In this document: positions 1 to 5,415 of the stretch, one piece after another
Layout of the letters: each line of letters begins with the position of its first letter
How positions within the stretch are numbered: the first letter of the stretch is position 1
Source of the DNA: Bacteroidota bacterium
GTDB taxonomy: Bacteria; Bacteroidota; Bacteroidia; Bacteroidales; UBA1556
Assembly: GCA_003648395.1 (NCBI GenBank)
Contig: QMPB01000349.1
Location: 1 to 5,621 of the forward strand
Reading direction: 5' to 3'
DNA length: 5,621 nucleotides
Position numbers and translations under genes: made by a program
Notes under the pieces: model-generated
The model's database searches: none
What the model was told of the DNA's origin: nothing
The model's input: the letters and a program-made list of their open reading frames with translations, nothing else

Positions 1-101
1 GAAAATCTAATGAAAAATTCTATGTTAGAAGCGGAAATTCGTCTCAGGAGATAGAATCAATAGGCGAAATTAATGATTATATCAATGAGCATTGGAGTTA
101 G
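1..101 (+). CDS. 3' end of a gene, possibly AlbA_2/Schlafen-type ATP-binding protein (partial)
   Basis: Only the last 32 codons are in the window, in the frame whose codons start at position 3, ending at TAG 99-101. The tail reads FYVRSGNSSQEIES and then EINDYINEHW. The pattern of an aromatic residue, (Y/F)VR, a short Gly/Asn/Ser/Thr turn, then a closing helix of the form EhxxYI...W resembles the C-terminal edge of AlbA_2 (Schlafen-type, putative DNA-binding/ATP-binding) domains in many standalone bacterial proteins. That match is from memory on a short stretch, so the family is uncertain. The other two frames have stops within this stretch, which supports this frame. The gene converges on ftsE. 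Its 5' part, domain order and start lie outside the window. Confidence 0.45.
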   Translation, partial: KSNEKFYVRSGNSSQEIESIGEINDYINEHWS

Positions 102-110
102 TGTTCTATT

Positions 111-187
111 CAGTCTTCAGTAGGCAGTCTTCAGCCTTCAGTCTTCAGTCTTCAGTAGGCAGTAGGCAGTAGGCATTAGACAGTCTT
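111..187. repeat. Phased 7-bp tandem repeat array, 11 units of two types
   Basis: Eleven consecutive heptads keep perfect 7-bp phase. In order they are CAGTCTT, CAGTAGG, CAGTCTT, CAGCCTT, CAGTCTT, CAGTCTT, CAGTAGG three times, CATTAGA, CAGTCTT. Five are the CTT type, four the AGG type, one is a point variant and one is degenerate. A longer identity, 111-128 against 146-163, suggests duplication of blocks as well as of single units. The array fills most of the gap between two convergent stop codons (101 and 194). On one strand only CAGT cores occur and on the other only ACTG, so it cannot fold into a hairpin and is not a rho-independent terminator. Heptanucleotide intergenic arrays are known from cyanobacteria (STRR elements). 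I believe similar ones occur in Bacteroidota, but that is from memory. Function is unknown; slippage hot spot is a plausible inference. Confidence 0.93.
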
Positions 188-193
188 TAAGCC

Positions 194-907
194 TTAGTTC
201 ACAATCGATTGAACTTTATCCTTTACTATATCAATAATCGTATTCTTTTCTTTAATTGTAGAATCTTCAAAAGTAATTTTGCGACCTGGGAATTCAGTAA
301 ACAGGGAATAATCATGAGTAGCCATTACAACTGCTCTACCCGATATGGAGATATCTCTTAGCAAATTCATAATCCCTCGCGATGTTTCTGGATCGAGATT
401 ACCAGTAGGCTCATCTGCCAAAATAAGATCTGGCTCATTAATAAGTGCACGAGCAATAACTATACGCTGCTGCTCACCACCAGATAATTGATGAGGCATC
501 TTATGACCTTTGGTATCCATTCTTACATCCTTTAAAACTTCTTTTAAGCGCTGCTCCATTTTCTTTTTATCTTTCCAGCCAGTTGCTTTCATAACAAAAA
601 GCAAATTCTCGGCTGCACTTCTATCCATTAGCAACTGGAAATCCTGAAATACAATTCCTAGCTTTCTTCGTAAAAAAGGAATCTCTTTTCTCTTAAGCTT
701 ATTCAAATCATAACCTACTATTGAAGCTTCTCCTTCTTTCATTGGCAAATCAGCATATAGGAGCTTCATTAAACTGCTCTTACCACTTCCTGTACGGCCA
801 ACTAAATAAACAAACTCACCTTCTTTAATTTCAAGATTCACATCCTTTAGTATCATTATTTTCTGTTGAAATACCGATACATTCTTAAGACCAATTAATA
901 CGTTCAT
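194..907 (-). CDS. ftsE: FtsE-like ABC transporter ATP-binding protein (cell division)
   Basis: A 237-residue ABC ATPase with a complete motif set: Walker A GRTGSGKS (37-44), Q-loop glutamine Q88 in VFQDFQLL, signature LSGGEQQR (141-148), Walker B LILADEP with catalytic E166, D-loop NLD (170-172) and switch histidine H198 in ATHD. The sequences [19 protein letters not shown] and the overall length (E. coli FtsE is 222 aa) fit the FtsE/LolD/MacB-like subgroup, and FtsE is the best reading. FtsE acts at the cytoplasmic membrane with the permease FtsX, where ATP hydrolysis regulates peptidoglycan hydrolases at division. No ftsX or other permease is next to it, which agrees with my recollection that the two are unlinked in Bacteroidota. 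The start ATG lies 4 bp after the stop of the small upstream gene, so translation is probably coupled. No Shine-Dalgarno sequence is seen. LolD-type assignment cannot be excluded. Confidence 0.88.
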   Translation of the reverse strand: MNVLIGLKNVSVFQQKIMILKDVNLEIKEGEFVYLVGRTGSGKSSLMKLLYADLPMKEGEASIVGYDLNKLKRKEIPFLRRKLGIVFQDFQLLMDRSAAENLLFVMKATGWKDKKKMEQRLKEVLKDVRMDTKGHKMPHQLSGGEQQRIVIARALINEPDLILADEPTGNLDPETSRGIMNLLRDISISGRAVVMATHDYSLFTEFPGRKITFEDSTIKEKNTIIDIVKDKVQSIVN

Positions 908-911
908 ATGT

Positions 912-1121
912 CTATTTTTTATTTTTTATATAGTAAAGCTCACCATAATTCATATCATCAATTATTTCAGCAATATCTTCTGTATATTCTTGAATATTAT
1001 CATTTGCAAGAGCATTAATATATGCACTAGCCTTAAAATATGAGATTAACGCAAAATCATCATCTCGTAATTGAATATAATTAGGAATCTTTCCGCTACC
1101 TTTAATTTTCATTATATACAT
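912..1121 (-). CDS. Small hypothetical protein co-transcribed with ftsE
   Basis: A 69-residue ORF directly upstream of ftsE in the same direction, ending 4 bp before the ftsE start. I do not recognise a named family. It begins MYIMKIKGSGKIPNYIQLRD and continues with DDFALISYFKASAYINALA, an acidic middle (about 42-56, rich in D and E) and a C-terminal GELYYIKNKK. It has no signal peptide, no membrane span and no cysteines, so it should be a small soluble cytoplasmic protein. The arrangement of beta-like segments followed by an acidic helix suggests a folded domain. The ATG at codon 4 (1112-1110) gives a 66-residue form starting MKIKGSGKIP, which may be the true start because the first three residues look unconstrained. 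The tight spacing to ftsE and a promoter-like site just upstream support a real gene; composition alone would not prove it. Confidence 0.7.
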   Translation of the reverse strand: MYIMKIKGSGKIPNYIQLRDDDFALISYFKASAYINALANDNIQEYTEDIAEIIDDMNYGELYYIKNKK

Positions 1122-1124
1122 AAC

Positions 1125-1162
1125 AAACTCATATTAAAATTATATTGCGAAAATATGAGTTT
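1125..1162. repeat. Perfect 11-bp inverted repeat just upstream of the small gene/ftsE unit
   Basis: The arms AAACTCATATT (1125-1135) and AATATGAGTTT (1152-1162) are exact reverse complements separated by 16 bp. The inner arm ends 4 bp from the ATG at 1121. The outer arm overlaps a minus-strand -7-like element (1148-1155). If that promoter is right, only one arm would be transcribed, so a protein-binding operator is more likely than an RNA hairpin. This is inference; the arms are low in GC and some chance occurrence is possible. Confidence 0.55.
1148..1155 (-). promoter_or_regulatory. Putative -7 element for the small gene/ftsE unit
   Basis: On the minus strand the sequence is TATTTTCG followed by CAA, a 7 of 8 match to the Bacteroidota -7 consensus TAnnTTTG. 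It lies 26 bp before the ATG at 1121, a sensible leader length. No clear TTG/TTTG -33 box is present at the usual spacing, which lowers confidence. A nearly identical string (TATATTCGCAA) precedes the UDP-glucose dehydrogenase gene. Confidence 0.35.
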
Positions 1163-1303
1163 TTATCTTTAGTTTTGAACTAGAATAAAACTTAAAATCA
1201 ATATCTATTTGTTAATATCTTTATTTCTAATTTCCTAAACCATAAAGCTGCATTTACTAATAAATTTAAACTTAGATTATCTTAACAAAATATAAGGAAA
1301 ATC

Positions 1304-1379
1304 ATAGCTGTATTTTTGCTACTTTTGTTTGTTATATATTAAACAAATATTTAGTATTTAAAAGACTGAATACAGCTAT
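1304..1379. repeat. Nested inverted repeat (11-bp outer arms) upstream of tgt
   Basis: The outer arms ATAGCTGTATT (1304-1314) and AATACAGCTAT (1369-1379) are perfect reverse complements, 54 bp apart. Inside them a smaller pair, TTTGTT (1328-1333) and AACAAA (1342-1347), can form a second stem with an 8-nt loop; an alternative register pairs 1324-1330 with 1341-1347. The outer arms contain mixed bases and are unlikely to match by composition alone, while the inner pair could be chance. It could be a regulator-binding site pair, a cruciform, or a structured leader, depending on where tgt transcription begins. Confidence 0.55.
1311..1327 (+). promoter_or_regulatory. Two tandem TAnnTTTG motifs upstream of tgt
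   Basis: TATTTTTG (1311-1318) and TACTTTTG (1320-1327) are both exact matches to the Bacteroidota -7 consensus, pointing toward tgt and 9 bp apart. Neither has a clear TTTG box at the expected upstream distance. They lie inside the nested inverted repeat, and use of either would give a leader of roughly 130 nt. Matches of this kind can arise by chance in T-rich sequence. Confidence 0.3.
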
Positions 1380-1397
1380 ATAATAATACATTAAGCA

Positions 1398-1425
1398 TTG
1401 ATTACAATATAGTTAGTTACATTTT
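1398..1425 (+). promoter_or_regulatory. Alternative tgt promoter (TTG, 17 bp, TACATTTT)
   Basis: TTG at 1398-1400 and TACATTTT at 1418-1425 are separated by 17 bp, fitting the TTG-N17-23-TAnnTTTG pattern reported for Flavobacterium, with the last base of the -7 box mismatched. The predicted leader would be about 30 nt. It competes with the motifs at 1311-1327; the sequence does not decide between them. Confidence 0.25.
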
Positions 1426-1464
1426 ACATTCTTTTTTATACTACTAAAGAATAACAATTATTTT

Positions 1465-2595
1465 ATGAAATTTGATTTACTACATAAAGACCCAAAGAGC
1501 AAAGCACGTGCTGGCCTTATGCATACAGACCATGGTGATATAGAAACCCCTATATTTATGCCTGTGGGTACTGCTGGCACAGTAAAAGCTGTTCATATTA
1601 AAGAACTTAGTGAAGATATAAAAGCACAAATTATTTTAGGCAACACATATCACCTATTTCTTAGACCAGGATTAGAAGTTATAGAGGGCGCAGGTGGATT
1701 ACATAAATTCAACGGATGGAAAGGCCCAATACTTACAGATAGCGGTGGATACCAAGTATATTCTCTTAGCGATACTCGCAAAATTAAAGAAGATGGCGTT
1801 CATTTTCGTAGCCATATTGATGGGTCTAAGCATCTTTTTACTCCTGAGAATGTTATAGAAACTCAACGTACTATTGGAGCAGATATAATAATGGCATTTG
1901 ACGAATGCACACCATACCCTTGCGATTACGACTACGCAAAGAATTCAATGCATATGACTCATAATTGGCTACAACGTTGTATCGATCATTTTGATAAAAC
2001 AGAGCCAAAATATGGTCACTCGCAGAGCCTCTTCCCTATTGTACAAGGAAGTACTTTTAAGGATTTGAGAAAGCAATCAGCAGAAATGATTGCCAGCAAA
2101 GGAGCTGAGGGAAATGCTATTGGAGGATTATCGGTGGGCGAGCCTCATGAGTTGATGTACGAAATGACTGAACTTGTTACAGACATTCTACCAGAAGACA
2201 AACCTAGATATCTAATGGGAGTTGGTACTCCTTCAAATATATTAGAAGGCATTTCGCTTGGAGTTGATATGTTTGATTGCGTAATGCCTACTCGCAATGG
2301 TAGAAATGGCATGCTATTTACTAGCGAAGGAATTATAAATATCAAAAATAAAAAGTGGTATAACGACTTTAGTCCCATTGATACAAACGGGCTTTCTTTT
2401 GTTGATAGCCAATATACAAAAGCATATTTGCGCCATTTATTCACTGCTAAAGAAACCCTTGGGCCTATGATTGCAAGTATCCATAATCTAGCATTTTATT
2501 TATGGCTAGTAAAGGAAGCACGTAAGCATATTATTGCTGGCGATTTTGCATCATGGAAAGCTGTAATGCAGAAAAAAGTTGAAACTAGATTATAA
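1465..2595 (+). CDS. tgt: tRNA-guanine transglycosylase (queuosine biosynthesis), without zinc cysteines
   Basis: Exchanges guanine-34 in GUN anticodons for preQ1, a cytoplasmic step of queuosine biosynthesis. The 376-residue length matches E. coli Tgt (375 aa). Visible hallmarks are the general-base Asp D92 in LTDSGGYQ, substrate-pocket residues in AFDEC (D146, C148), Q194 in IVQGS, GGLSVGE (220-226), and the nucleophile D271 in FDCVMPTRNGRNG. V224 in place of the eukaryotic Gly, together with C148, indicates preQ1 rather than queuine specificity. The zinc site is unusual: E. coli C302, C304 and C307 align with G309, S311 and D314, while the histidine (H340 in SIHNL) remains. The neighbouring NDFSPID and YLRHLF motifs align without gaps, so this is substitution, not frameshift. 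First gene of the plus-strand cluster; ATG without Shine-Dalgarno, and no earlier in-frame start is needed to match the family. Confidence 0.96.
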   Translation: MKFDLLHKDPKSKARAGLMHTDHGDIETPIFMPVGTAGTVKAVHIKELSEDIKAQIILGNTYHLFLRPGLEVIEGAGGLHKFNGWKGPILTDSGGYQVYSLSDTRKIKEDGVHFRSHIDGSKHLFTPENVIETQRTIGADIIMAFDECTPYPCDYDYAKNSMHMTHNWLQRCIDHFDKTEPKYGHSQSLFPIVQGSTFKDLRKQSAEMIASKGAEGNAIGGLSVGEPHELMYEMTELVTDILPEDKPRYLMGVGTPSNILEGISLGVDMFDCVMPTRNGRNGMLFTSEGIINIKNKKWYNDFSPIDTNGLSFVDSQYTKAYLRHLFTAKETLGPMIASIHNLAFYLWLVKEARKHIIAGDFASWKAVMQKKVETRL

Positions 2596-2613
2596 AACTA
2601 AAATAATTAATTT

Positions 2614-3387
2614 ATGAAGTCTAAAGAAGATATTGTAAGCAATTGGTTGCCAAGATATACTGGTAAAGAATTAAACACTTTTGGCAAATACATTCTGCTA
2701 ACCAATTTTAACAATTATGTAGAAATATTTGCAAACTTATTTAATTCTGAAATTGAAGGAAAAGACAAAGCTATGCAGAGCTCTACTGCTAATAGTATTA
2801 CAATAATAAATTTTGGGATGGGAAGCCCAATGGCTGCAACAATTATGGACTTACTTGCAGCAATAGATCCTGATGCGGTATTATTTTTAGGGAAATGCGG
2901 AGGACTAAAGAAAAAAAATAAACTTGGTGATTTAATTCTACCAATTGCGGCAATACGTGGCGAAGGAACTTCTAATGATTATTTTGCTCCTGAGGTTCCT
3001 GCAATGCCTGCCTTTGCATTACAAAAAGCTATTTCGAAAAGCGTTGTTAAATTTAACAGAGAGTATTGGACAGGAACAGTATACACTACTAATAGAAGAG
3101 TTTGGGAGCATGACAATATATTTAAGGAATACCTACGGTCAACACGTGCTATGGGAATAGATATGGAAACTGCAACAATATTTACAGTTGGTTTTTATAA
3201 TCAAATTCCTACTGGAGCATTGCTTCTTGTATCGGATCAGCCAATGATTTCCTCTGGGGTTAAGACTGAAAAAAGTGACAAAGGGGTTACTTCTGAATAC
3301 GTTACTGATCATATTAAAATAGGAATAGATGCTATGGAAAGCCTTATTAAAAGCAAGAGTAAGGTAAAGCATTTATTATTTAGCTAA
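2614..3387 (+). CDS. amn: AMP nucleosidase, short form (PNP/UDP phosphorylase superfamily)
   Basis: Predicted to split AMP into adenine and ribose 5-phosphate, a cytoplasmic step in purine turnover. The 257 residues form one nucleoside phosphorylase-type domain: INFGMGSPMAATIMDLL (about 65-81), FLGKCGGLK (91-99), GDLILPIAAIRGEG (105-118), then the ribose-binding GIDMETATIF with M184 and E185, and LLVSDQP with D208, the position of the purine-protonating Asp in the superfamily. The DYF segment after GEGTSN is also typical. E. coli Amn is nearly twice as long (484 aa) and has an extra N-terminal domain; the short form is the one I associate with Bacteroidota and chlamydiae. It starts 18 bp after tgt with no Shine-Dalgarno sequence. 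The superfamily is certain; the exact substrate (AMP rather than another purine nucleoside or nucleotide) is by family resemblance. Confidence 0.85.
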   Translation: MKSKEDIVSNWLPRYTGKELNTFGKYILLTNFNNYVEIFANLFNSEIEGKDKAMQSSTANSITIINFGMGSPMAATIMDLLAAIDPDAVLFLGKCGGLKKKNKLGDLILPIAAIRGEGTSNDYFAPEVPAMPAFALQKAISKSVVKFNREYWTGTVYTTNRRVWEHDNIFKEYLRSTRAMGIDMETATIFTVGFYNQIPTGALLLVSDQPMISSGVKTEKSDKGVTSEYVTDHIKIGIDAMESLIKSKSKVKHLLFS

Positions 3388-3401
3388 ATTATTTGCTGAG
3401 C

Positions 3402-4400
3402 ATGAGATACGAAGAGATAATAAAATCCATAAAGAATAAAATTTTTTCCCCAATATACTTTTTACATGGTGAGGAAGGTTTCTTTATTGATGAAATTTGC
3501 AATCTTATTGACCAGAATGTACTGACTGAAGGAGAAAAGGACTTTAATCAATCGGTAGTTTATGGAAAGGATACAGATATAGGTACTATTATTACTATGG
3601 CTAAAAGATTTCCTATGATGTCGAGCCATCAAGTAATACTAGTTAAAGAAGCCCAGCATCTTAAGCAATTAAACTTATTAGAATCGTATATTGACTCCCC
3701 ACAGAAATCAACAATTCTAGTTTTCTGCTATAAATACAAAAAAATTGATGGCAGACTTGCTGTGGCAAAGAAAATCAAGAAAAATCATATTCTTTTTGAC
3801 TCAAAGAAAATATATGATAATCAAACACCCAATTGGATAGAAAATCATATAAGATCAATTGGCGTATCAATAACACCACCAGCAAGTAGAATGTTATCTG
3901 AGCATTTAGGGAATGACTTATCAAGAATTTCTAATGAAGTACAGAAATTACTAATAACCACTAAGAAAGGCGAAACTATTACTGAGGATGACATTCAGGA
4001 TAAGATAGGTATTTCTAAAGATTATAATGTTTTTGAACTTCAAAATGCATTGGGTTTGAAAGATATAACTAAGGCAAATAAGATAATATTCTATTTTGCA
4101 GCAAATCCAAAAGATCATCCTTTGGTAATGATAATTCCTATTCTATATAACTACTTTTCGAATATAGCAGTTATACATACTCTACAAGACAAATCACCCC
4201 GTTCAATAGCTTCTGCTTTAGGCATTAATCCTTATTTTGTAAATGCAATTTCTTCAGCAGCACGGTATTATTCTTATGCTAAATTAGTACGAATTATTGG
4301 TTATCTTAGAGAATATGACGCTAAGGCTAAGGGTGTTGACAATCCATATACAAGTGGAGGAGACTTACTTAAGGAATTAATATATAAAATATTGCATTAA
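3402..4400 (+). CDS. holA: DNA polymerase III delta subunit (clamp loader)
   Basis: The delta subunit is the wrench of the clamp-loader complex that opens the sliding clamp for replication. With the ATG at 3402 the protein is 332 residues (E. coli delta is 343). Visible are PIYFLHGEEGFFIDEI (17-32) at the start of the AAA+-like domain I, which lacks a Walker A as expected for delta, and KRFPMMSSHQVILVKEA (68-84), whose FPMM (70-73) corresponds to the hydrophobic clamp-binding loop. Further on are a domain II region with NDLSRISNEVQKL, and the helical collar domain III with ALGINPYFV and LREYDAKAKG. An in-frame TTG at 3393 would add three residues, but the ATG gives the family-typical start MRYEEIIKSIKNK and is preferred. 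It begins 14 bp after the amn stop, consistent with one operon. Confidence 0.92.
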   Translation: MRYEEIIKSIKNKIFSPIYFLHGEEGFFIDEICNLIDQNVLTEGEKDFNQSVVYGKDTDIGTIITMAKRFPMMSSHQVILVKEAQHLKQLNLLESYIDSPQKSTILVFCYKYKKIDGRLAVAKKIKKNHILFDSKKIYDNQTPNWIENHIRSIGVSITPPASRMLSEHLGNDLSRISNEVQKLLITTKKGETITEDDIQDKIGISKDYNVFELQNALGLKDITKANKIIFYFAANPKDHPLVMIIPILYNYFSNIAVIHTLQDKSPRSIASALGINPYFVNAISSAARYYSYAKLVRIIGYLREYDAKAKGVDNPYTSGGDLLKELIYKILH

Positions 4401-4410
4401 ATAATCAATA

Positions 4411-5301
4411 ATGAAACATAAGAAACTACACGGAGCCGGCGCATATATTTGGATGCCATTTATATACGGTTTTTCTCTATTGCCTCACTGGATAATGTAT
4501 GGAGTTTCCGACTTCTTCTATTTTATTCTATATAAGGTAATAGGATATAGAAAAAAAGTTGTTTATGAGAATCTTAAGAATAGTTTCCCTGAAAAGTCTC
4601 ATGAAGAGATAATCGATCTACAGCGCAAATTTTTTAGACACCTTGTGGATGTAATGCTTGAAACTGTAAAAGAGTTTACCATTAGTAAGAAGAGCATTAA
4701 GAAGCGTTTTAAATTCACTAATCCAGAAGTTTTTCAAGAGCATTACGATAATGGAAAAAGTGTAATGATGATGATGGGGCATTATGGAAACTGGGAATAT
4801 GGTGTAACAGCACCTTTATGGGTTCCTCAAGAATGCTGGGCAGTGTATGGAAAAATAGAAAATCCTGTAATGGATAAATATTTGGTGAGAACTCGTGAGC
4901 GATTTGGCTTCACACTCTACCCTATGGATAAAACCTACGATGTAATGCTTAATCATAAACAAGGCGATAAGCTCTATATGTTTATGGCAGACCAAAGTCC
5001 TCATCATGCTAAAATAAAGCATTGGATTCCATTCCTTAATCAAGAAACTGGAGTACATATTGGTGCCGAAAAATTATCTAAGATGCTTGACCTATCCGTT
5101 GTGTTTATTGATATTCAAAGAGTAAAACGAGGATATTATGAGATAACGGCACATACTCTTTTTACTAATCCTAAGGAAACTGAAGAATATGAAATTACAA
5201 ATAAGTATTTTGAAATATTAGAGGAAGTAATAAGAAAAAAACCTGAAAATTGGTTATGGTCGCATAAAAGATGGAAGTATAAACGTGGTGTTAAATATTG
5301 A
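4411..5301 (+). CDS. Lipid A biosynthesis (LpxL/HtrB-type) acyltransferase
   Basis: A 296-residue member of the LpxL/LpxM acyltransferase family, which adds a secondary acyl chain to lipid A at the inner face of the cytoplasmic membrane. The catalytic HX4E motif is present as GHYGNWE, with H124 and E129. Other family marks are the N-terminal hydrophobic segment (about 13-44, a membrane anchor), VYENLKNSFPEKS (51-63, the usual NL..aFP pattern), a MADQSP motif (192-197), and the C-terminal PENWLWSHKRWKYKR (278-292). Length agrees with E. coli LpxL (306 aa). The ATG follows the holA stop by 10 bp, so it is the last gene of the cluster; the next gene has its own promoter-like motif. Annotation pipelines often call such proteins lysophospholipid acyltransferases. 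Which acyl donor and position are used cannot be told from sequence. Confidence 0.9.
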   Translation: MKHKKLHGAGAYIWMPFIYGFSLLPHWIMYGVSDFFYFILYKVIGYRKKVVYENLKNSFPEKSHEEIIDLQRKFFRHLVDVMLETVKEFTISKKSIKKRFKFTNPEVFQEHYDNGKSVMMMMGHYGNWEYGVTAPLWVPQECWAVYGKIENPVMDKYLVRTRERFGFTLYPMDKTYDVMLNHKQGDKLYMFMADQSPHHAKIKHWIPFLNQETGVHIGAEKLSKMLDLSVVFIDIQRVKRGYYEITAHTLFTNPKETEEYEITNKYFEILEEVIRKKPENWLWSHKRWKYKRGVKY

Positions 5302-5365
5302 TATTATTTTTAATAAAAACGTAATAAGACATTATTTGAAGTAATAATTTGAATAATTAAATATT

Positions 5366-5373
5366 TATATTCG
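5366..5373 (+). promoter_or_regulatory. Putative -7 element for the UDP-glucose dehydrogenase gene
   Basis: TATATTCG (followed by CAAC) matches TAnnTTTG at 7 of 8 positions and lies 42 bp before the ATG at 5416. TTTG at 5348-5351 is 14 bp upstream, somewhat too close for an ideal -33 box. Just downstream, TAGTATACTA (5384-5393) is a perfect 10-bp palindrome that could be an operator near the transcription start, or chance in AT-rich sequence. No GC-rich terminator hairpin is seen between 5302 and 5365, only weak A/T stems, so read-through from the upstream cluster is possible. Confidence 0.35.
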
Positions 5374-5415
5374 CAACTTAAAATAGTATACTAAGAAATA
5401 AAATATTATATATAT

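Larger units (their letters stand above)
1122..1464. other. 343-bp divergent intergenic region between the ftsE pair and tgt
   Basis: No ORF of note, tRNA or recognised riboswitch is seen here. It is very AT-rich and must contain the promoters for both divergent units. The structures that stand out are two perfect 11-bp inverted repeats (1125-1162 and 1304-1379) and four promoter-like motifs, each listed separately. The stretch 1165-1300 between them shows nothing I can support beyond AT-rich sequence. Confidence 0.8.

Noticed and set aside
111..187. CRISPR array or rho-independent terminator
   Set aside because: Units are 7 bp with no spacers, and the repeats are not self-complementary and have no following T tract, so neither fits.
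1380..1464. preQ1 riboswitch in the tgt leader
   Set aside because: No short G/C-containing stem followed by an A-rich tail of the known preQ1 type is visible; the stretch is simple A/T-rich sequence.
2145..2444. 99-codon minus-strand ORF inside tgt
   Set aside because: Lies wholly within the well-supported tgt coding sequence on the opposite strand; its product shows no recognisable domain.
2945..3160. 71-codon plus-strand ORF inside amn in another frame
   Set aside because: Fully contained in the AMP nucleosidase gene, whose frame carries the family motifs; no independent support.
3139..3372. 77-codon minus-strand ORF inside amn
   Set aside because: Antisense shadow of the conserved C-terminal half of amn with no recognisable features.
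3393..3401. TTG start for holA giving three extra residues
   Set aside because: The ATG at 3402 matches the usual delta-subunit N-terminus and does not need a rare start codon.
4816..5058. 80-codon minus-strand ORF inside the acyltransferase gene
   Set aside because: Antisense to the conserved acyltransferase core; product composition looks random.
5304..5348. Terminator after the acyltransferase gene
   Set aside because: The possible stems (TTATT/AATAA at 5304-5316 and ATTATT/AATAAT at 5331-5348) are only 5-6 A/T pairs, too weak to support a terminator call.
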